Shown piece after piece: positions 30,561-41,056 of a stretch of DNA of 64,000 nt (its first letter is position 1; the number at the start of each line of letters is the position of its first letter). The stretch is taken from NCBI GenBank assembly GCA_023634235.1, contig JAMKCF010000001.1:30360920-30424919 (forward strand). The letters are read 5' to 3'. The position numbers and the translations under genes were made by a program. The notes beneath the pieces were generated by a model that did not search any database, was not told the DNA's origin, and saw only the letters and a list, made by a program, of their open reading frames with translations. The DNA comes from Pisaster brevispinus (taxonomy: Eukaryota > Echinodermata > Asteroidea > Forcipulatida > Asteriidae).

Positions 30561-31178
30561 AGACCCTCTCTTAGATGACGTCACTATGTCATTTGTCTCC
30601 ATGTTAGAGTACTTACACTCAAACACCACGCACAAGTTACAAAGGCTGCAGACTTTGTGCTGCGAAAAGCAACGCTGGGTGGCGCACTACTGCGTATGTA
30701 TATCCTAGATTACGCATTTTACTCCAAATTGTCCGACCTTCCGAATTGCCACATGAATCTGACGTCAGTAAAAAGGCTCTGTATAGTTTCCACTTCCTAA
30801 TCAGTCAAAGGAACATTACGCTGGCCCAGAGATTGGGCGATGAAATACACCCAATGCTACAATACATTTTCTTACACCAATTTAAAAAGCCTTGCAAACT
30901 TTTCAGTTTCCCCTTTTGTTTCGAAGAAGCTTTCCACGGAATTTTTTTTTTTTGAGACAGAGAGGTTTTTATAGCAAAAAAATCGCAAACGTCAAAGACT
31001 AGTAGTTACTTAGAATCGTTTTGTGCCCAGCTGTAAAATACAAGGCCGAATAAGAAATAGAAACGCTACGAGTAAAGCTTTATCCTCTGCAATGGCTAAC
31101 CACTCTCTTCTGAACGCTCAGATCGGTCTTGAGATCAACTTGTAAAATGCATCAAATTTTAAATGTGTTATTTGCTTT
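30561..31178. other. Unassigned
   Basis: AT-rich. No gene recognised. Confidence 0.5.
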
Positions 31179-31531
31179 AAAGGGGCACATTGCCTTCAAA
31201 AAATGTTGCTGTTTGTATTTACTCCTTATCCTTTTTAAGAGTTGCTCATGCGTTAAAACACCTAAAGTGGTTTGTAATTAGTGGGGAGTGATTACACAAA
31301 TATAAAACTTGCCTCTGGAAATGCAACCAGTGACACATACGGTCCGCCATTTTGTGGAGTCAAACATTTGGTTCTACCAAAAAACGGACCGTGTTCTGTC
31401 ATGAATTTACACAAGAACACACAATTCAGTGGGATGCTTTTGTGAATTATTATATTCTACTGATATTCATTCAATAAAAAAACCCTCTTTTTAGCCCGAA
31501 ACGCCCAATCCGAAGGCACTGTGCTACTTTA
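31179..31531 (+). mobile_element. T7-family MITE
   Basis: The left end AAAGGGGCACATTGCCTTC mirrors the right end 'cgaaggcactgtgctacttt'. Interior 'acggtccgccattttgtgga' and 'tgttctgtcatgaattt' match 53043 and 55393. It carries its own internal inverted segment around 'acggtccg/cggaccgt'. Confidence 0.85.
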
Positions 31532-31719
31532 AACAAATTAGTTATAATTAAAATTCTTGTACATATTTCTGTAAATATATCTTAAAATTATGTATAAAAC
31601 TTTCAAACTCACGTCTTCAAATTTCCATTAATAATAATTAGTAATATTTGTAGTTATTAAGTAACTTTTAATGAGTGGAAAATTAAAGCGTACAGGGAAC
31701 GAACCTCATACGTCATTTT

Positions 31720-31990
31720 TTAAACCTTAATGTCCAGTTGTCCGAAAGTTGCCGAGATGTCCAGTGGAATGACTCGTATAGAGCCAGCAATCTCAATCAT
31801 CTCAATAAACACACGGAGAGTGATGCGTATACCGGCTCGTGAGAACGAGGCTACTACTTTCTCCTGAAGACAATTGGAGCAAAATGATCGAAACGTCGAG
31901 TTGTTAACCAACTGGTTCTTCTCGGAACCACCACAAACAGTTCTTAATAGAGATTTATGCACATGGTGTCTGTGCAAACCTCACTTGATT
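31720..31990 (-). mobile_element. Penelope-like tail, copy 1 of a tandem pair
   Basis: The plus strand reads 'cctgaagacaattggagca', GATCGAAACGTCGAGTTG, 'ttctcggaaccaccacaaac' and 'acatggtgtctgtgcaaacc'. The minus frame 31720-31977 crosses it. The same order repeats at 32025-32220. I infer a Penelope-like origin from the GAAACGTCGAG core and the 'atggtgttaccgcaaacc' end. Confidence 0.5.
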
Positions 31991-32024
31991 ATATCATCCC
32001 CGGACGATCTTGCCTCACTGCACA

Positions 32025-32220
32025 TTTCTCTCGGAGAGTGATGCGTAAACCGGCCCGTGGGAACGAGGTTACTACGTTCTCATGAAGACAATCAGAGCAT
32101 ACTGATTTAAGAAACGCCGAGTTGTTAAACCACTGGTCCTTATCGGAACCACCATAAACAGCCCATAAGTGAGATTTATGTGTATTATGGGGTCTTTGCA
32201 AACTTCACTTAATTATATCT
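32025..32220 (-). mobile_element. Penelope-like tail, copy 2 of a tandem pair
   Basis: Same segments as the preceding copy ('atgaagacaatcagagcat', 'acgccgagttgttaaacc', 'tatcggaaccaccataaac'). Confidence 0.5.
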
Positions 32221-32402
32221 TCACCTTGCAGTTTTAAATCTCACGAGATTGTACTAGTGATCACGTGCAACCCAAAAGTATGACGTAGAAGATCAAATTG
32301 CCATTCCAATTTAAAGTTATTTTTTAGCAGAATTTTATAGTTTGTTTTGTCGTGATTGTATAATTGTTATGGACTGCAATGCAAAAGGGTTTATGGCGTT
32401 TG

Positions 32403-32695
32403 AGGTCAAAGGTCAATTTGACCCACATCGGGGATAATCCTGACCCGGGTCACGCTATTTTTTGACCAGAGAATATTTTGTAGTGTATGGTAGTAGTATG
32501 TGTAATAGTTGTAACCATGACGTCAGGGCATGTTCATGACTTGATCAGTTTTAGCGAAAAAGGCAGTTTTCCTCTCGGCAACGTAGATCCCTCTGGGTCC
32601 CAGTGGGCCTGCTGACCCATTTCTGGGTCAGAAAGCCCCCAAAAATGTTTTTAAAATGGTGTTGTAACTGGGACTCTGCGTCCGTGTGACCCATT
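32403..32695. promoter_or_regulatory. Cluster of nuclear-receptor half-sites
   Basis: A perfect DR1 (AGGTCAAAGGTCA, 32403-32415) overlaps an inverted pair (AGGTCA-att-TGACCC). A palindrome TGACCCGGGTCA follows (32441-32452), then the inverted repeat CTGACCCA-tttc-TGGGTCAG (32612-32631) and another TGACCC near 32688. At least eight (A/G)GGTCA half-sites lie in about 290 bp. DR1 sites bind HNF4- and RXR-type receptors in animals. Function here is inferred. Confidence 0.4.
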
Positions 32696-32862
32696 TTAGT
32701 GTAATTTTGACACAGATCTGTGTAATGTTGTATTTAAAAACATTTCAGTTAATGGAATGTCGCCTATTATCACAAGGCCGGACGTCCACTTCCAAGTTGA
32801 AAACTAGACTTAACTGATGTGGGCTGTGGACCCAAGTCAACTGTCACCAGGGGCACGTCCAC

Positions 32863-33068
32863 CTACTCCTGGGGCTGAAGCAGGGTTTCCCCTTCACAGT
32901 CCGTAAGGATTTAGGCATGGGTATCATCCACTAGGAGCCTGGTTGGTAACGAGCAGAATGCACTACCTTCCCAACGTTTTACGAAGCAATTATGGTTAAG
33001 TGCCTTGCTCAAGGGGGCACAAGTGCCATGACCGGGATTCGAAACCACACTCTGCTGCTGACAACACC
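32863..33068 (-). mobile_element. tRNA-Leu-derived SINE, head-truncated
   Basis: Matches 27163-27421 from the body ('ctcctggggctgaagcaggg', 'catgggtatcatccactagg') to the box B ('accgggattcgaaacc'). It stops where the anticodon arm should be. Confidence 0.85.
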
Positions 33069-33466
33069 GCGAAATATTTTGTCCTTTGTTTTTGTTTTTC
33101 CTCTTTAATATTTTTTCACAGAACGAATTTGGAAAGATGATGCCGTTTTAAAACAAAAGAACATACAAAAGCTGCAGCGTATGTCATGGACAATGCAAAC
33201 AAATACAAAGGACATGCAAATTGTTTGTACATCTCTGATGGACGGGAGATAATCCTGTCAATAATTCCGGAATCCTGTCAATAATTCGTAATTTCATAAT
33301 TATTTAAACCACCATTTATCATTGGCAGATTTGTTTCGTGCAATACCTTAAACGAAAGCTTATAACTTTGTCGAACTTTTAAATGAAGCTTTTTCAAATT
33401 CAAATCGCCCCAAAATCGACTTATTTGTTATCTTTGTTGGGCGCCGTAAGCACCGAGTTCTGTCGT
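33069..33466. other. Unassigned, AT-rich
   Basis: No gene. Direct repeat 'cctgtcaataattc' at 33256 and 33273. Confidence 0.5.
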
Positions 33467-33575
33467 ATAGACCTTGCGCACGTGACGTCATTTGAGTTGG
33501 ACGCCCTCAGCCAGGGGTCAAAAGAACTTTGCTTATTGGTCAATCCTGTGCGCCGAGCGTACAAAGCTGCGGGAT
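33467..33575 (+). mobile_element. T8-family MITE, left half
   Basis: ATAGACCTTGCGCACG, TGACGTCA (33483-33490), 'gacgccctcagccagggg' and 'caatcctgtgcgccg' match the family. The right half is absent. Confidence 0.8.
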
Positions 33576-33677
33576 TCCATAGATCCCCCTTGCATAACGC
33601 GCAACGCTGCTGGTACGCTGAGGTTACGCTTACGTGTCCAAGATCCACGCATACCAGGGAACAGCTAGACTGGTCCC

Positions 33678-33705
33678 CTGTCTTTATCCGCAAGGATAAA
33701 GACAG
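33678..33705. repeat. Perfect 12-bp hairpin with GCAA loop
   Basis: CTGTCTTTATCC and GGATAAAGACAG are perfect complements around GCAA, a GNRA-type tetraloop if transcribed. Nearby 'gatttcattggata' is directly repeated (33728 and 33746). Confidence 0.85.
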
Positions 33706-34047
33706 TCACTGGTTTTTACAGACCCAATGATTTCATTGGATACAACGATTTCATTGGATAAACGTGCTGTGACGTAAGCTTTGCATATCTGTGTTATGAT
33801 TGGTCGAGGTTACGAGTTGATGTAGTTTGTCATATTGCACTTTCGATCGTCTGTTGCATGCAACTATAGCGTCATGTAGTGTTGTTTTATTTACTATACA
33901 TGTAAACATGTACGTGTGAATTGACTGCGAGTCTTCGTGTGAAATGAATGCTAGGTCAAAGGTACATCTGCCAATATCAGGTCTGGCAGGTATCTGGCGT
34001 TATTCACGAGCCTCGAAGTGTGACGTCAGATGTTCGGGCTAGGAAAC

Positions 34048-34190
34048 AGCTATCGTCCAACAATCTGTCTCCTTTTGCATCTCTGAGGGCGCTGTTTGAG
34101 AGTGTGCCGCCATCTGCAAGGTCTATTGTTTAATCGATGTTTTACCTCTAAGATGGCGTCGTGATGACGTCAGTGAATAAGATCTTTTGT
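34048..34190 (+). mobile_element. Repeat E plus right half of a T8 MITE
   Basis: 'gctatcgtccaacaatctg' and 'gagggcgctgtttgagagtg' match 9111-9213. The following 'ttttacctctaagatggcgt' and TGACGTCA (34165-34172) are the right half of T8. The E-T8 pairing recurs at 9.1-9.4 kb. Confidence 0.8.
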
Positions 34191-34900
34191 TTGCAGTGAC
34201 ATTATTAATGTAATAAACACTTGAGCAGATACTTTTCGAAAATATCTTACAATTTTGTTGTGTACAACTTCATTTTGAGTAAAACCTTTGAGGGCAACAC
34301 AGTGCTCGGGTTTGTTGTTATAACACAAGTAAATTGCAATCAATTATTTTTCATCTACTGCTCCGGCCTGCAAGTCGTCCTAGCGGTTGGAATTACCACT
34401 CGGTCGAGTGGACGGACTCGGGGCGCATTAGCAAGCCCTTGATGTTGTCGTTGTCTTCCCAAGCGTTGCATTATGGCCATTCAAATAAATAAAATTGTTA
34501 CGCGGCATCCCTTATTATTCCAAGGCTGTGCAGCATTTTGTCGTTTTTGTGTCATGGTGTGATCTTTGCGCACTGACAGAAGTCGAATCAGTCGGATCAG
34601 AGTTGAAAACACGTGTTTCAGGGGGACACACAGTCGTACAATACATCATTGGTTTTTGTAAAAGTCGTTCATTCCCATGTATATTTTCGATAGACACAAC
34701 ATTAAAATTATTATTAACTTAGGTGGTCATGATGTTGATTTGTGTCTATTTTGAATGCTTATTTTGACTTAATAAACCAATATAAGAACATTATTTCAAA
34801 CAGGTATGCGCCACAGCATAGGTACTTGTTTTTTTGTAATAAAAAAAATGGAGAGTTGCAAATCACGAGGTGAGGGCTAAAGTTGGGGAAGCGGATAAAT
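34191..34900. other. Unassigned
   Basis: Frames 34221-34442 and 34495-34722 show no domains or splice context. Confidence 0.5.
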
Positions 34901-34904
34901 AGTA

Positions 34905-34985
34905 ATAACAATACAGTTTTTATATAGCGCCAAAATTCATGGGGAAAAAATACAAGCTCTAAGGCGCAAAAAGAGGATGAAACCA
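34905..34985 (+). repeat. 'TATAGCGC' dispersed repeat fragment
   Basis: 'ttttatatagcgccaaaatt' and 'ctctaaggcgcaaaaag' resemble 47708-47900. Confidence 0.6.
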
Positions 34986-35096
34986 AAAAGTAGAAAGATG
35001 GCTCGTGGTATTGTGTTTGAAGTGGGATGGGCAGGGGAAGCAGGATGCAGGAAGTGAATTCCAAAGGGAGGAAGTATGCGGGAAGAAACTGAAGAT

Positions 35097-35205
35097 TGGT
35101 AGAGCAATACATAATAGTCGCATACAGTGTTCATGTTTTGTGTGATCAACTATATACATTAAATTACAAACCTGTGACAATTTGGGCTTAATCCGGTGTG
35201 TGAGT
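35097..35205 (+). mobile_element. T1-family MITE fragment
   Basis: 'cagtgttcatgttttgtgtg' and 'gcttaatccggtgtgtgagt' match the left body of T1. Both ends are missing. Confidence 0.8.
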
Positions 35206-35444
35206 CAGGACGGCATTGAAAAATAAATGTACTTGAATTGAGGCCAATCTTTTGTCGTTTTATAAATCCTAGCTTCGCATTAAACTATTTATATGACGTC
35301 GCACTGTTTAGGAAAGTGTAAAGCTATCATTTTCAAAGATCATTGATGAAAGTAATTATGCAACTGCGATTACATTAAGATTTTTCTCCACTCGTATAAT
35401 CATTGATTTGTGGGGGTCTTTTTTAGTGTGTTTTTGTTTTGTTT

Positions 35445-35490
35445 TTTTGCTTACAGTAAGCAGAGCCATGACATAATAATGAGCCTGTGT
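35445..35490 (+). mobile_element. T5-family right-end fragment
   Basis: 'gcttacagtaagcagagcca' is the right terminus of T5. Confidence 0.6.
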
Positions 35491-35499
35491 CTTAACTGA

Positions 35500-35850
35500 T
35501 GATTGCTAAAGTTAGCACAGAAAAATATTGGAAATGGGTTACCAGCCAAACTACCATGTTATGTATATTGAATGGTTCCCTGCAAATTTCTGTTAATAAG
35601 CTCAGACAAATCTTGCTGAGCAGAAATGGGTTACCAACCAAACTACCCTGTTATGTAAATTGACTGGTTCCCTGTAATTTTTTTTTCACAGAAAGTAGCT
35701 AAGCACAACTATGCTTATCAGAATAGGGATACCAGCCGAAATACTATCTCACATGTACAATCTGTGACTGGTATGCTATACTTATTTTCTTAGCAGAAAA
35801 TGTTACAGCAATTTGTTTCTCTTTAGGCAGTTTGATGACATTTTGGAGGC
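35500..35850 (+). repeat. Three tandem T3-derived units
   Basis: 'ggttaccagccaaactacc'-type segments occur near 35539 and 35629, with a third at about 35729 ('gataccagccgaaatactat'). Spacing is about 90-100 bp. The interior of a T3 MITE appears to have been tandemly amplified. Confidence 0.65.
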
Positions 35851-36114
35851 CTCGGAAATCTCTCACTCATTGAGAATAACAGGTAGTTGATGACAGCTTT
35901 CCTTGAGCTTGGTTTCCTCGTAAAACATACAACCGCTCGATCCCTGTCAAGTCAACAGTTCTTAAAATAACCCGTGTTTAGCAGAAAGATCAATGGTTGT
36001 TTCATTGGGCTTCGAGTCACGAGACGTGGACGACGACCCGCGTTGAATTAACAACACCCCCCCCTTCTCTGTCTCTCAAGTCACCCAAAGTCGGAATCAT
36101 GTTGAGATTTGCCC

Positions 36115-36560
36115 ATTCTTGTCTATCCGTCATTAGGAAGATCAGTTGAAAGCACCTCGATGCCCCTGGCAACTACATCAGTAGAGCTTTTACCTTCTTC
36201 TATTTCTCCTTCCATGTTTTGGTGACGAGTAGGGCCCAATTTCAAAGAGATGCTTTAGCAGAAAATATTGCTTTACAAATTGTCTGTTTAGCACAAATGA
36301 GCAGGATACCAATCACAAATTTCACATGTGACATGGTAGTGTAGCTGGTAACCTCTTCTGGTAAGCATAATTTTGTTATACTTAGGTATTGTTTGTGCTG
36401 AACCCGCTGTATGAAATTGGGCCCAGTTATTGATAAGCCGATAGCCAGGATGTTTTTATGTTTCTGTATGAGTACCCTGCTAGTGTCATCAGACGACGCT
36501 GTTGTATTTTAGTGGATGGTTTTTGTACATTGCCCTAAAGTTTAGTATGTGTCATAATAT
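36115..36560 (-). pseudogene. LINE 3'-terminal fragment split by a T3 MITE
   Basis: Minus frames encode, across a frameshift, STDVVARGIEVLSTDLP and then LMTDRQEWANL, the D...DLP...M-DR-W signature of the non-LTR C-terminus. It is related to the fragment at 8395-8560 ('ggaagatcagtt', 'ggcaactacatc', 'acgctgttgtatttt'). A T3 MITE at 36232-36424 is inserted in it, so the LINE fragment is the older insertion. Confidence 0.68.
36232..36424 (+). mobile_element. T3-family MITE nested in a LINE fragment
   Basis: The ends GGGCCCAATTTCAAAGAG and 'tatgaaattgggccc' are inverted. Interior 'gataccaatcacaaattt' and 'ctggtaacctcttctggtaa' are in reverse orientation relative to the 18.1 kb copy. Confidence 0.88.
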
Positions 36561-36718
36561 TTGTAACATAATGTTTGTCTCCAGTGTCGTTGAAGCATTT
36601 TTTGAGGAGTTTTGTGCAGCACCCATCCAGTTTTTCTTTTCCAGCTCCCTCGTGACTGTCCATGTATCTGAGCCATATATTCTGATGAATTCTACAGTTT
36701 ATTTGAAGATGACTCGTT

Positions 36719-37109
36719 AAAGGCAGTTATACCTTTGGTTTTTGGAACCGTTTGGTTGTTTTAATCCTTTATAAATGTAGGTATATACAATAAAACTAAC
36801 CTGTGAAAATTTCACTTCAAAAGGTGGTCGCGTTTTTTAGATATCACCGAAAACCGGAGCAAATATTTCCACGCAGGAAGAATATTCCCTATAGGAATAC
36901 ACGATCTGAAGAGCGTTACGGCCGTAACGCTTCTCAGATTCAAAATTTTGGGGATAAAAAGTGATATATTTTTCCCATAACCGCAGTACTTCGAAGTGAA
37001 AAGATTCTCAAAATGCTTTATACTATCCAAAGCTGCTGTACTTCTTACCAAGTAAGTTTTTATTGCCATTAATTTTCAGACTCATTACCAAACGTATACC
37101 TTCCCTTGA
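36719..37109 (+). mobile_element. T6-family MITE
   Basis: The left end AAAGGCAGTTATACCTTTGG mirrors 'ccaaacgtataccttccctt'. Interior 'cttaccaagtaagtttttat' is the reverse complement of the family core. The minus frame 36812-37069 inside is not a gene. Confidence 0.82.
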
Positions 37110-37133
37110 AGTCTTTCTGTTAAGGCTTAATTC

Positions 37134-37400
37134 TCATGCAGCGGTCATTTTGTTGCATGCCGACCATGCCATGCCTATTCGTTTGATGATTTCACCTTTG
37201 CTGTCTCTCACAAGAGAAAACCAAAAGTACTTGTAGTTGTCAACTTCATTTTGTTGCACAACGCTACTTGATTTGATGTTAATTTTGTCCTGGTTGTTGA
37301 TGTTGACTGAAAGAGTAGTGGGCCGCTTTATATCTGTCATGCGTCTAATCGCTCTAACGGCTGTAGGATTCAAGGTAGGAAACGAATTTATTAAAAGCAA
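37134..37400 (-). pseudogene. Non-LTR reverse transcriptase fragment
   Basis: The minus frame of 88 codons includes VDNYKYFWFSLVRD and EIIKRIGMAWSACNKM. These match the conserved stretch after the RT palm (V-YKYLGSL-D...EI-RRI-AK-AF-K-M) of many LINE reverse transcriptases. It ends abruptly and lacks the YxDD catalytic core, so it is a dead fragment. The 47-bp array begins about 250 bp away. Confidence 0.7.
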
Positions 37401-37559
37401 TTTTCAATCGGAATTTTGATTTCATTTTTATCTAGCTTTTTGCAAGTTTTTTGTTAAACTATCATGAACAAAATGGAAGCGTAAAAAAGTGCCCGTGGCG
37501 CTTTTTGACTTGAACGAGTAAAACAGATACAGACGGGGACGAAATCCCAACCAACGATA

Positions 37560-37640
37560 ACCGTTTTTTTTTTTTTTTTTCATCTCATCTCATCTGTCTC
37601 TCAACCTGAGGTGTCTTTCAGTCACCAGCAATCAATCTCC
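37560..37640. repeat. T-run and (CATCT)n
   Basis: T-run 37564-37580 followed by CATCTCATCTCATCTGTCTC leads into the minisatellite. Confidence 0.9.
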
Positions 37641-37644
37641 ACAA

Positions 37645-40600
37645 CAACCTTTCACCGTTCCTCTCTGTCCTCCACTGCTCTCCGTTTGTAACAATCTTCA
37701 TCCATGCCTCTCTGTTCTCCACTGCCATCTGTTCCTAACAATCTTTCTCCACGCCTCTCTGTCCTCCACTGCCCTCTGTTCCTAACAATCTTTCTCCACG
37801 CCTCTCTGTCCTCCACTGCCCTCTGTTCCTAACAATCTTTCTCCACGCCTCTCTGTCCTCCACTGCCCTCTGTTCCTAACAATCTTTCTCCACGCCTCTC
37901 TGTCCTCCACTGCCCTCTGTTCCTAACAATCTTTCTCAATGCCTCTCTGTCCTCCAATGCCCTCTATTTGTGACAATCTTTCTCAATGCCTCTCTGTCCT
38001 CCAATGCCCTCTGTTCCTAACAATCTTTCTCCACGCCTCTCTGTCCTCCACTGCCCTCTGTTCCTAACAATCTTTCTCCACGCCTCTCTGTCCTCCACTG
38101 CTCTCCGTTTGTAACAATCTTCATCCATGCCTCTCTGTTCTCCACTGCCATCTGTTCCTAACAATCTTTCTCCACGCCTCTCTGTCCTCCACTGCCCTCT
38201 GTTCCTAACAATCTTTCTCCATGCCTCTCTGTCCTCCACTGTCCTCTATTTGTGACAATCTTTCTCAATGCCTCTCTGTCCTCCAATGCCCTCTGTTCCT
38301 AACAATCTTTCTCAATGCCTCTCTGTCCTCCAATGCCCTCTATTTGTGACAATCTTTCTCAATGCCTCTCTGTCCTCCAATGCCCTCTGTTCCTAACAAT
38401 CTTTCTCAATGCCTCTCTGTCCTCCAATGCCCTCTATTTGTGACAATCTTTCTCAATGCCTCTCTGTCCTCCAATGCCCTCTGTTCCTAACAATCTTTCT
38501 CAATGCCTCTCTGTCCTCCACTGCCCTCTATTTGTGACAATCTTTCTCAATGCCTCTCTGTCCTCCAATGCCCTCTATTTGTGACAATCTTTCTCAATGC
38601 CTCTCTGTCCTCCACTGCCCTCTGTTCCTAACAATCTTTCTCAATGCCTCTCTGTCCTCCAATGCCCTCTATTTGTGACAATCTTTCTCAATGCCTCTCT
38701 GTCTTCCAATGCCCTCTGTTCCTAACAATCTTTCTCAATGCCTCTCTGTCCTCCACTGCCCTCTATTTGTGACAATCTTTCTCAATGCCTCTCTGTCCTC
38801 CACTGCCCTCTGTTCCTAACAATCTTTCTCAATGCCTCTCTGTCCTCCAATGCCCTCTATTTGTGACAATCTTTCTCAATGCCTCTCTGTCCTCCAATGC
38901 CCTCTGTTCCTAACAATCTTTCTCCATGCCTCTCTGTCCTCCACTGCCCTCTATTTGTGACAATCTTTCTCAATGCCTCTCTGTCCTCCAATGCCCTCTG
39001 TTCCTAACAATCTTTCTCCATGCCTCTCTGTCCTCCACTGCCCTCTATTTGTGACAATCTTCATCCATGCCTCTCTGTTCTCCACTGCCATCTGTTCCTA
39101 ACAATCTTTCTCCACGCCTCTCTGTCCTCCACTGCCCTCTGTTCCTAACAATCTTTCTCAATGCCTCTCTGTCCTCCACTGCCCTCTATTTGTGACAATC
39201 TTTCTCCATGCCTCTCCGTCCTCTGCTGCCATCTGTAACAATCTTTCTCCGTGCCTCTCTGTCCTCCACGCCCTCTATAACAATCTTTCTCAATGCCTCT
39301 CTGTCCTCCACTGCCCTCTATAACAATCTTTCTCCATGCCTCTCTGTCCTCCACTGCCCTCTGTAACAATCTTTCTCCATGCCTCTCTGTCCCCCAGTGC
39401 CCTCTGTTCCTAACAATCTTTCTCCATGCCTCTCCGTCCTCCACTGCCCTCTGTAACAATCTTTCTCCATGCCTCTCTGTCCTCCACTGCCCTCTGTAAC
39501 AATCTTTCTCCATGCCTCTCTGTCCTCCACTGCCCTCTGTAACAATCTTTCTCAATGCCTCTCTGTCCTCCACTGCCCTCTATAACAATCTTTCTCCATG
39601 CCTCTCTGTCCTCCACTGCCCTCTATAACAATCTTTCTCCATGCCTCTCTGTCCCCCACTGCCCTCTGTTCCTAACAATCTTTCTCCATGCCTCTCCGTC
39701 CTCCACTGCCCTCTGTAACAATCTTTCTCCATGCCTCTCTGTCCCCCACTGCCCTCTATAACAATCTTTCTCCATGCCTCTCTGTCCTCCACTGCCCTCT
39801 GTAACAATCTTTCTCCATGCGTCTCTGTCCTCCACTGCCCTCTGTTTGTAACAATCTTTCTCCATGCCTCTCTGTCCCCCACTGCCCTCTGTTCCTAACA
39901 ATCTTTCTCCATGCCTCTCTGTCCCCCACTGCCCTCTGTTCCTAACAATCTTTCTCCACGCCTCTCTGTCCTCCACTGCCCTCCGTTCCTAACAATCTTT
40001 CCCCATGCCTCTCTGTCCCCCACTGCCCTCTGTTCCTAACAATCTTTCTCCATGCCTCTCTGTCCTCCACTGCCCTCTGTTCCTAACAATCTTTCTCCAT
40101 GCCTCTCTGTCCTCCACTGCCCTTTGTTTGTAACAATCTTTCTCCATGCCTCTTTGTCCCCCACTGCCCTCTGTTCCTAACAATCTTTCTCCATGCCTCT
40201 CTGTCCTCCACTGCCCTCTGTTCCTAACAATCTTTCTCCATGCCTCTCTGTCCCCCACTGCCCTCTGTTTGTAACAATCTTTCTCCATGCCTCTTTGTCC
40301 CCCACTGCCCTCTGTTCCTAACAATCTTTCTCCACGCCTCTCTGTCCTCCACTGCCCTTTGTTTGTAACAATCTTTCTCCATGCCTCTCTGTCCCCCACT
40401 GCCCTCTGTTCCTAACAATCTTTCTCCATGCATCTCCGTCCTCCACTGCCCTCTGTAACAATCTTTCTCCATGCCTCTCTGTCCTCCACTGCCCTCTGTA
40501 ACAATCTTTCTCCATGCCTCTCTGTCCTCCACTGCCCTCTGTAACAATCTTTCTCCATGCCTCTCTGTACTCCACTGCCCTCTGTAACAATCTTTCTCCA

Positions 40601-41056
40601 TGCCTCTCTGTCCTCCACTGCCCTCTGTTTGTAACAATCTTTCTCCATGCCTCTCTGTCCTCCACTGCCCTCTGTTTATAACAATCTTTCTCCATGCCTC
40701 TCTGTCCTCCACTGCCCTTTGTTTGTAACAATCTTCCTCCATGCCTCTCTATCCTCTACTGCCCTCTGTTTCTAACAATCTTTCTCCATGCCTTTCTGTC
40801 CCCCTCTGCCCTCTGTTTATAACAATCTTTCTCCATGCCTCTCTGTCCTCCACTGCCCTCTGTTTGTAACAATCTTCCTCCATGCCTGTCTATCCTCTAC
40901 TGCCCTCTGTTTCTAACAATCTTTCTCCATGCCTTTCTGTCCCCCTCTGCCCTCTATTTATAACAATCTTTCTCCATGCCCCTCTGTCCTCCACTTCCCT
41001 CTGTTCCTAACAATCTTCCTCCATGCCTCTCTGTCCTCCAGCCCTTTGTTCGTAAC
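37645..41056. repeat. 47/43-bp minisatellite, about 3.4 kb and 70-75 units
   Basis: The unit is TGTTCCTAACAATCTTTCTC then 'cacgcctctctgtcctcc' and 'actgccctc'; 47 bp from ATC at 37741 to 37788. The first part varies: TGTTCCTAAC, TATTTGTGAC, TGTTTGTAAC, or the short TGTAAC giving 43 bp (39498 to 39541). Zones: about 37.9-39.1 kb has alternating TGTTCCTAAC/TATTTGTGAC units with 'tctcaatgcc' (94-bp dimers). 39.2-39.8 and 40.4-40.6 kb are rich in 43-bp units. On the minus strand all three frames are largely free of stops, giving peptides such as EDREAWRKIVRNRGQ. None is a gene. Confidence 0.97.
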
